Shown piece after piece: positions 7,269 through 11,599 of a stretch of 11,599 nucleotides of DNA. The position numbers and the translations under genes were made by a program. This stretch comes from Goniomonas avonlea. Taxonomy: Eukaryota > Cryptophyceae > Goniomonadida > Goniomonadaceae. The stretch lies in the NCBI GenBank assembly GCA_003573635.1, contig QUTJ01031417.1, positions 1 through 11,599 of the forward strand, written 5' to 3'. The notes beneath the pieces are model-generated. The model searched no databases. It was not told the origin of the DNA and was given only the letters and a program-made list of their open reading frames with translations. How positions within the stretch are numbered: position 1 is the first letter of the stretch; every line of letters begins with the position of its first letter.

Positions 7269-10200
7269 ATGCTTCCCCGGACTCAGCTACAAAGAGACTC
7301 CCGTCAACGCCCCAAACGCCCCACAAGCGCCCCGGTTGGCACGGCCGTTCCCGACTTTTTTCGACGAGAGCGAGGTCAGGGTTGATTGATCGCTTTACTT
7401 TTTGCTCAGTACGTGCGCAGTTGTCACTCAAGAGGAGGCCGCTCGGCAGGAAGGTATACTGTGCACGAAATTGATGGATGCCTGACCTTGTGCCACCAGT
7501 GTCGATGAAGTTAGTTCAGTCTTTGATCGAGGTATGTGTTGCTTTGCCTTGCCCATGTCGAACACCTCCGCAGGAGGGAGACAGAGAGATTGCATACAGG
7601 GCCCCGAAGCGCAGTGTTCCAAAGGAGTACCATATTGCAGAATCTGCCCCCCTACCGGTTGATTTTGACCCGAGCGAGCCGGCAAGACTGCCTATCTCCG
7701 AGTCCCTGCTTCTCACACCTGTGACAGATCTGGTACAATTCTAACAAGTCAAAGTGGCAAACAAAGGTTTTTCCAACTCGAAATCCAAATTCTAGAAAAG
7801 AGGTGGCTTGAGCTGTCTTTGTTCGGTGCACTAACAGAGCTATAGGCCAAATTGCTCGGCGACGTGTTAGATTCGTTGGAAGGGAAGCTCAAGGTTCCAC
7901 GCGGAACAGGGTGAGGACGGAAATTCTTTGGTGGTCATCTTTGCTCACTTTGAAAACAGTGTGATGGAGCATCCCAATGTTGGGAAGTCGGGCATGGATG
8001 TCGAGAGGATCAGGGAGGAGTTTGTACAACTGGATATGATCTTCTGCGAAGTCACTCGGCAAACACGGGTCGAGTGCAAAGATCGGGCCCTGGTGTTGGA
8101 ACGACTTCGACAAAAGTATATAGATTGCAAACTGCAACTTCTGATCTTACCCCTTTTCACAGGTACACCGAGATGATCGCTGGGCTGCTGGCACACGTGT
8201 TCCGTAATGTGCACTCTGCGGACAACTTCCAACAGTTTCAACTCCAGGTCCGCGGAGCCCTGTGGATTCCACAAGCATTCTGTCGCCACAACTATATTTC
8301 TCTTGTTGTTGCCGGTCATTGTGAACGCTGAGTCAGATCTCAATCGAGTAGAATCGGATTGTGTCCGCGGCTGGGTGCGACTGGCAGGTCAGAAGTCTTC
8401 GCACTGTGAGGCTCGGTTCTCAAATGACTCTGGGTCTGGCGCTATTATCTCACGCATGATGAAACCTGCGATCACAATGCGGCTCGAGGTCTGACGCAGT
8501 TGTGTAGTCGGAAAAGGAGCGGATCCAGCACGTGGATACCATCACCAAGCTCCAGAATGCCGTGACACAGGCCGAGAACACGACCCTCGCGATGAAAGAG
8601 GCTCACGCCGTCCAAGTCAAGGTACGTTCGTTGTCCGATGTACGCTGGGAGTGAGGTCTGTGTGGGCTGTGCGTGCAGCTGTGGTGTGCAACCCTGCCAG
8701 TGCCTTGTCTCGGGACGGTCTAGCATTGCACCAAAGCGAAGTCGCAGGAGCTGCAAGAGAAAATGGCTCGGATTCAGCAGGAGGTGAAAGAAAAGGAAGC
8801 GGAGGCTGCGACGCAGCAACAGCACGCCGCGCAGTTCCAAAAGGAAACCCAAGACTGGTGTGTCGACGGAGACTGACACGGGGAGGGGCGTGTTTTCACT
8901 TGAGTTGTCGGATCTCGTCGTGACTTAGCGAGGGAACCTGTGTGACTCTCTCTCTCATACACACTCTCTCGCTCGCTCTTGCTCTCTCGCTCTCATACAC
9001 GACTGTGCGGGTACGACCGGGCACACCTTGTCTCTCTCTCATGCACGCGAGTCAACCCTGTGTGCAGGTACGACTGGGAGCTCGGACACCTGGAGCAGCG
9101 CGCCGAGCAACTCGATCTGCGTCACGAAATGATGATGCTCGAAAAGAAAGAGTTGCACGACAAGCAGCTGGCCATGATGCAGGTGCGCGCCACTCCACAC
9201 GCCGGTGCTTGTGTCGGCATCTCCCAAGTCGGTGTCGAGATGTTCTCAACTCGGCGAGTCCTTCTGTCTAATCTCTCGGTCGTCTCTCTTCGCCCCAGCC
9301 CCAAACCGACTATTTCCCTCAACTTATTCCAATTTTTTCCTGATGACCCAGCCGCACCAGGATCAAAAGCGGCTGGAGGCTGGTCTGACCCTCAAGCGTG
9401 CGGTTCGGCACACAGCAACCGCAACCGACCTCACGATGCAAGACTTGCTGCAAGTACGACTGCATCATCTCTTGTCTTTGACACTTTTTCTCCTACCATG
9501 TGCGGGTGCCTTACCTTCGTGTGAGACAAGTATATAAATATTAATCATGTTCGACAAGTTGCTCCCTCTACCCATACGCCTGCGCCGTCTCTGAGCTCTC
9601 GCTCCTCCTCCGCAACCTCTGCGGCCTTCTCCTGCAGCTCCTCCAGGACCTCCAGCGCCTTGGCCCCGAAGTTCTCCACCGCGCCGCACTTCCGGCCTCC
9701 GCGTCGCGCTTCCGGGCGTCCGCGAGGAGGTTGATGAGGTGGCTGGGGTTGCCGACCTTGGCCAGCAGGACACTGCACACAGACTCCACACGGCCCACCA
9801 GGGCAGTGCGCTCCGAGGTCACTGCTGCCGCGTCGCGAGCAATCTCGAGGCGTTGGTCAAGGACCTGGGGTGGAGGAGTGAGACGAGATCTATTTTAGGG
9901 TTGAGGGTTCAGGGTTTGGGATTCAGCACACAGACTTCACAGGGGGCCACCAGCGCGGTCCGCTCAAGTGTTTGTTTAGTGCGAGGTTTGTTTGATTTAG
10001 TGGTCAAACAACTGACCACTAAATCGACTGTGGCGGAGGAGTGAGACCCACTTAAATGTTAGAAAAAGTGGTAATGGCGGCACGCAGCTGCAAGCCAACG
10101 CTGAGGTGTCGGACACTGGGGGCAGAGGGAACGCGCGCAGGCCTGCCCAGCAGAGCGCACAGAGCCCAAAGAAAGTGGCCAAGGGAGCCGCAAACCAGGC

Positions 10201-11474
10201 CAACTGGCACATGGAGGTGCGACTTGCCCTGCTTCCCAATGCCACAAGGAAGCAGACGGGCAGCATCGCCGCTGTGCACGCATGCACACACCGCACCACA
10301 TGCAACATCAGCTGCTTCCTGGCACAACCCTCTTCCACCTGCCCTGTGGAAGTGTCTCTCACTCTCCCTCTCTCCCCCCCCCCTCTCTCCTGAATACTCT
10401 CTGTCTCTCACTCACTCACTCTCTCTCTCACTCACTCTCTCTCTCACTCACTCACACACGACAGGAAACGGACTATCTCGACGTCTATGACCCCACGCAG
10501 CCGATCGAACCCGGGGACCTCGAGGGAATACGACAAGCCGTTGTTCATAAAATGCTTACAGAAGGCAGGGTGAGTGGCGTGCCGGTGTCTTGAAGGCAGG
10601 AGTGTTTGTTTCTTCAACAAACCACTGTACTCATCATGGCAACACCCCGCCCTGGTTCGTGTTGACAGTGGCAGTGGCAGTGGCAGTGGCAGTGGCAGTG
10701 GGCGTGGCAGTGGCGTGTGGTGTGCAGTGACGTGTGGTGTGCAGTGACAGAGCGGTGGCAGCGTGACAGTGACAAGGACAGAGGTGGCAGCGTGACAGTG
10801 ACAAGGACAGAGGTGGCAGCGTGCTCGCTCATCCAGTCCCGGTGGTGCTGGTGGTGGCCAGCGTCTTTCTCACAAGCAGTCGCAGATCGCGGTTCACTCG
10901 TGGGACCACATGCTTCACTGCGGTGCGTCCTCTCGCTCTCCCCGTCTCTCGCTCTCCCCGTCTCTCGCTCTCCCCGCCTCTCTCTCTCCCCCCGTCTCTC
11001 TCCCTCGCTCAGCGGTTCCTGGATTGCTTAACCCCCCTCTTTCTCTCACCATCTCTCGCCCTCTCTCTGTCCTCCCTCTTGCACGCTGTCTGCCACCTCT
11101 GTTTTCTTCGTGCACGCCCAAGCCATGCCCAAGCCACGCAGGTGTTGCTCAGGTTGGGGGCTGCGCGTGTCGGAGTAGGTTAGATGCTCTACAACTGGAT
11201 GCTCGAGACGTCGGAGAGTAGGGTTTCGATGGTGTGGTGAGAGGTCGGGTGCCGAAGTGAGAACGCGAGGCAGAGGCCTGAGTCCGGGGGGGTAGGGTTT
11301 CTGCTCCAATCTGGAGAGTTTGGGGTAGGTTGGTGGGGTGCAACATGGCTGTGCTTTCCAGTGGGCAGGTTCCCAGAGTGACAGTGGCTACCAGGCAAGG
11401 GTACCGCGGTCAACATGACAACCTTGGATCACTGGATCACGGACATATACGCGGCCAAAGCTGAAATGGACGAG
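7269..11474 (+). CDS. Coiled-coil protein with axonemal dynein light chain-type domain (DNALI1/AXDND1-like), 3' partial
   Basis: Proposed exons: 7269-7374, 7421-7453, 7500-7531, 7574-7732, 7846-7910, 7960-8115, 8163-8247, 8508-8621, 8742-8857, 9068-9182, 9352-9453, 10088-10216, 10465-10569, 11400-11474. The last exon may instead start at 11385. Phases agree throughout and give about 464 residues; a GTAATT donor at 11475 shows the gene continues off the window. Residues 150-190 contain REEF, then FCEVTRQTRVECKDRALVLERLRQKY. This matches the pattern F-x-E-x-x-R-Q-x-x-x-x-C-x-x-R-x-L-x-L-x-R-x-R of axonemal dynein light chain p28 and AXDND1. Residues about 210-330 are Glu/Gln/Lys-rich coiled coil. 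Further on is a basic Ser/Gln linker (exon 10088-10216), then ETDYLDVYDP. The N-terminus is basic and contains RPTSAP. A ciliary role is inferred from the family. Weak points are the first three exons, the poor ATG context (an in-frame TGA lies upstream), the GTCCGC donor at 8248 and a possible missed exon in 8248-8507. Confidence 0.6.
8946..9000. repeat. CT-rich microsatellite in intron
   Basis: CTCTCT and CGCTCT words, with two copies of CTCTCATACAC, fill part of the 210-bp intron 8858-9067. The tract lies 70-120 nt before the acceptor at 9067. Confidence 0.8.
9545..9864 (-). pseudogene. Antisense coding remnant (coiled-coil-like) inside an intron, with a frame break
   Basis: On the minus strand an acceptor-like CTCCACCCCAG at 9865 precedes a coding-like frame from 9864 to about 9697. 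It begins VLDQRLEIARDAAAVTSER and includes VGNPSHLINLLADARKR. The reading then continues in a different frame from about 9692 as KCGAVENFGAKALEVLEELQ, and ends at a TGA at 9545-9547, followed by AT-rich sequence. The two parts look like one helical protein joined across a single-base deletion (or a two-base insertion). The stretch sits wholly in the 634-bp intron 9454-10087 of the plus-strand gene. I do not recognise the protein. It could be a degenerate gene fragment, a real nested gene with an assembly error, or chance GC-rich open frames; the coherent residue composition favours the first two. Confidence 0.4.
9893..9925. repeat. Short telomere-like TTTAGGG-related stretch
   Basis: About 30 bp read as TTTTAGGGTTGAGGG and then TTCAGGGTTTGGG. 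These are variants of the TTAGGG/TTTAGGG telomeric word. The stretch lies between the two copies of the local duplication, inside the intron 9454-10087. It is too short and degenerate to be a chromosome end. Confidence 0.45.
9994..10025. repeat. Perfect 13-bp inverted repeat with 6-nt loop
   Basis: GATTTAGTGGTCA at 9994-10006 is the exact reverse complement of TGACCACTAAATC at 10013-10025. The loop is AACAAC. It lies about 60 bp upstream of the 3' splice site at 10087. In RNA it would form a stable hairpin. Confidence 0.85.
10352..10464. repeat. CT and CTCA microsatellite reaching a 3' splice site
   Basis: A pyrimidine-rich tract of CTCTC, C-run and CTCACTCA words runs to the CACACACGACAG acceptor of the exon at 10465. 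It provides a very long polypyrimidine tract for the 248-bp intron 10217-10464. Confidence 0.85.
10665..10822. repeat. GTGGCA hexamer array and 29-bp tandem repeat
   Basis: A GTGGCA/GGCAGT hexamer tract covers about 10665-10714. A GTGTGGTGTGCAGTGA doublet follows to about 10748. Then a 29-bp unit beginning GGTGGCAGCGTGACAGTGA starts at 10754, 10783 and, partly, 10812. All lie in the 830-bp intron 10570-11399. Confidence 0.8.
10922..11090. repeat. CT-rich tract with CTCGCTCTCCCCGTCT units
   Basis: A pyrimidine-rich region starts with three near-identical 16-bp units (CTCGCTCTCCCCGTCT and variants) from about 10932. It then decays into CTCTCTC and CCCTC words. It occupies the middle of the intron 10570-11399. 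Frames here are open only because of low complexity. Confidence 0.75.
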
Positions 11475-11579
11475 GTAATTGTTTTCTTGGAGGGCGGGGG
11501 GCTTTGGTTGCCGGGAATATCGACAAGAACTAGTTGACGTTTGCTTGAGTAGCCTTATCGAATTCAAGTTCAGTTAGTT

Positions 11580-11599
11580 CCAGACAGACAGACAGACAG
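11580..11599. repeat. CAGA tetranucleotide microsatellite at window edge
   Basis: Four to five CAGA units end the window and may continue beyond it. They lie in the intron that follows the exon ending at 11474. Confidence 0.75.

Larger units (their letters stand above)
9776..10047. repeat. Diverged local duplication with replaced middle
   Basis: The sequence from 9776 (CACACAGACTCCAC, then GGCCCACCAG) resembles that from 9927 (CACACAGACTTCAC, then GGGCCACCAG). The words GGAGGAGTGAGAC near 9872 and 10035 match as well. The offsets are about 151 and 164 bp. The ends are similar but the interiors are not: the second copy has the hairpin described below where the first has the antisense coding remnant. 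Confidence 0.6.

Noticed and set aside
7195-7389. Plus-strand open frame reading SSGCEPCCYGTLKPSHRTD and onward, overlapping the proposed first axonemal-gene exon
   Set aside because: It has no ATG in a usable place, and its end phase at the donor 7375 does not connect to the following exons, whereas the frame starting at 7269 does.
8327-8494. Extra exon of the axonemal-domain gene ending at CTCGAG/GTCTGA
   Set aside because: The intron left before the exon at 8508 would be about 19 bp, too short to splice, and the encoded residues show no coiled-coil pattern.
9893-9925. Possible chromosome end or telomere addition site
   Set aside because: Only about four degenerate units are present, and genic sequence continues on both sides.
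9997-10411. Minus-strand open frames rich in Cys, Leu and Ala opposite the exon 10088-10216
   Set aside because: The plus strand has a splice-flanked exon in matching phase here; the minus frames look like its shadow plus CT-repeat translation.
10910-11221. Open frames with Leu/Ser/Pro-rich translations over the CT tract
   Set aside because: They are low-complexity translations of a microsatellite inside an intron.

Overview
The window is nuclear DNA from a eukaryote, most likely a flagellated protist. All genes are split by GT-AG introns, many only 42-90 bp and others 100-830 bp and full of simple repeats. The deduced products (an insulysin-type peptidase, a voltage-gated proton channel and an axonemal-dynein-light-chain-domain protein) are eukaryotic; the last points to cilia or flagella. 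I could not assign the lineage from sequence alone. I built the exon structures by hand by matching splice phase to family sequence patterns. No transcript evidence was available.

Layout, left to right. (1) Positions 1-4499, minus strand: an M16 metallopeptidase of the insulin-degrading-enzyme type. Ten exons are visible and the 3' end runs off the left edge. It has the HxxEH zinc motif and the distal Glu ligand, plus an unusual N-terminal membrane anchor with an acidic dileucine-like signal. Its introns carry several repeat families, including a minisatellite near 575-915. (2) Positions 4500-4770: an AT-rich divergent intergenic region with a repeated 17-bp motif. (3) Positions 4771-6445, plus strand: a three-exon Hv1 proton channel with the RxWRxxR S4 signature, a coiled coil and a roughly 270-residue Ser/Gln/Pro-rich repetitive tail. 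(4) Positions 6446-6594: a short convergent spacer. (5) Positions 6595-7092, minus strand: a small two-exon gene for a presumed mitochondrial protein with a SAM-like domain. (6) Positions 7093-7268: a short divergent intergenic region. (7) Position 7269 to the right edge, plus strand: a gene with at least 14 exons for a coiled-coil protein with an axonemal dynein light chain-type segment (DNALI1/AXDND1-like), 3' end missing. One large intron of it (9454-10087) holds an antisense, frame-broken coding remnant, a diverged local duplication, telomere-like sequence and a perfect hairpin.

The genes do not form an operon or an obvious pathway. They alternate as divergent (1/3), convergent (3/5) and divergent (5/7) pairs with 149-271 bp spacers, so shared bidirectional promoters are plausible. 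I see no CRISPR array, tRNA, rRNA or intact transposon. The most distinctive points are the membrane-anchored insulysin, the non-standard residues and repeat tail of Hv1, three stop-free introns whose length is a multiple of three, and the antisense remnant.
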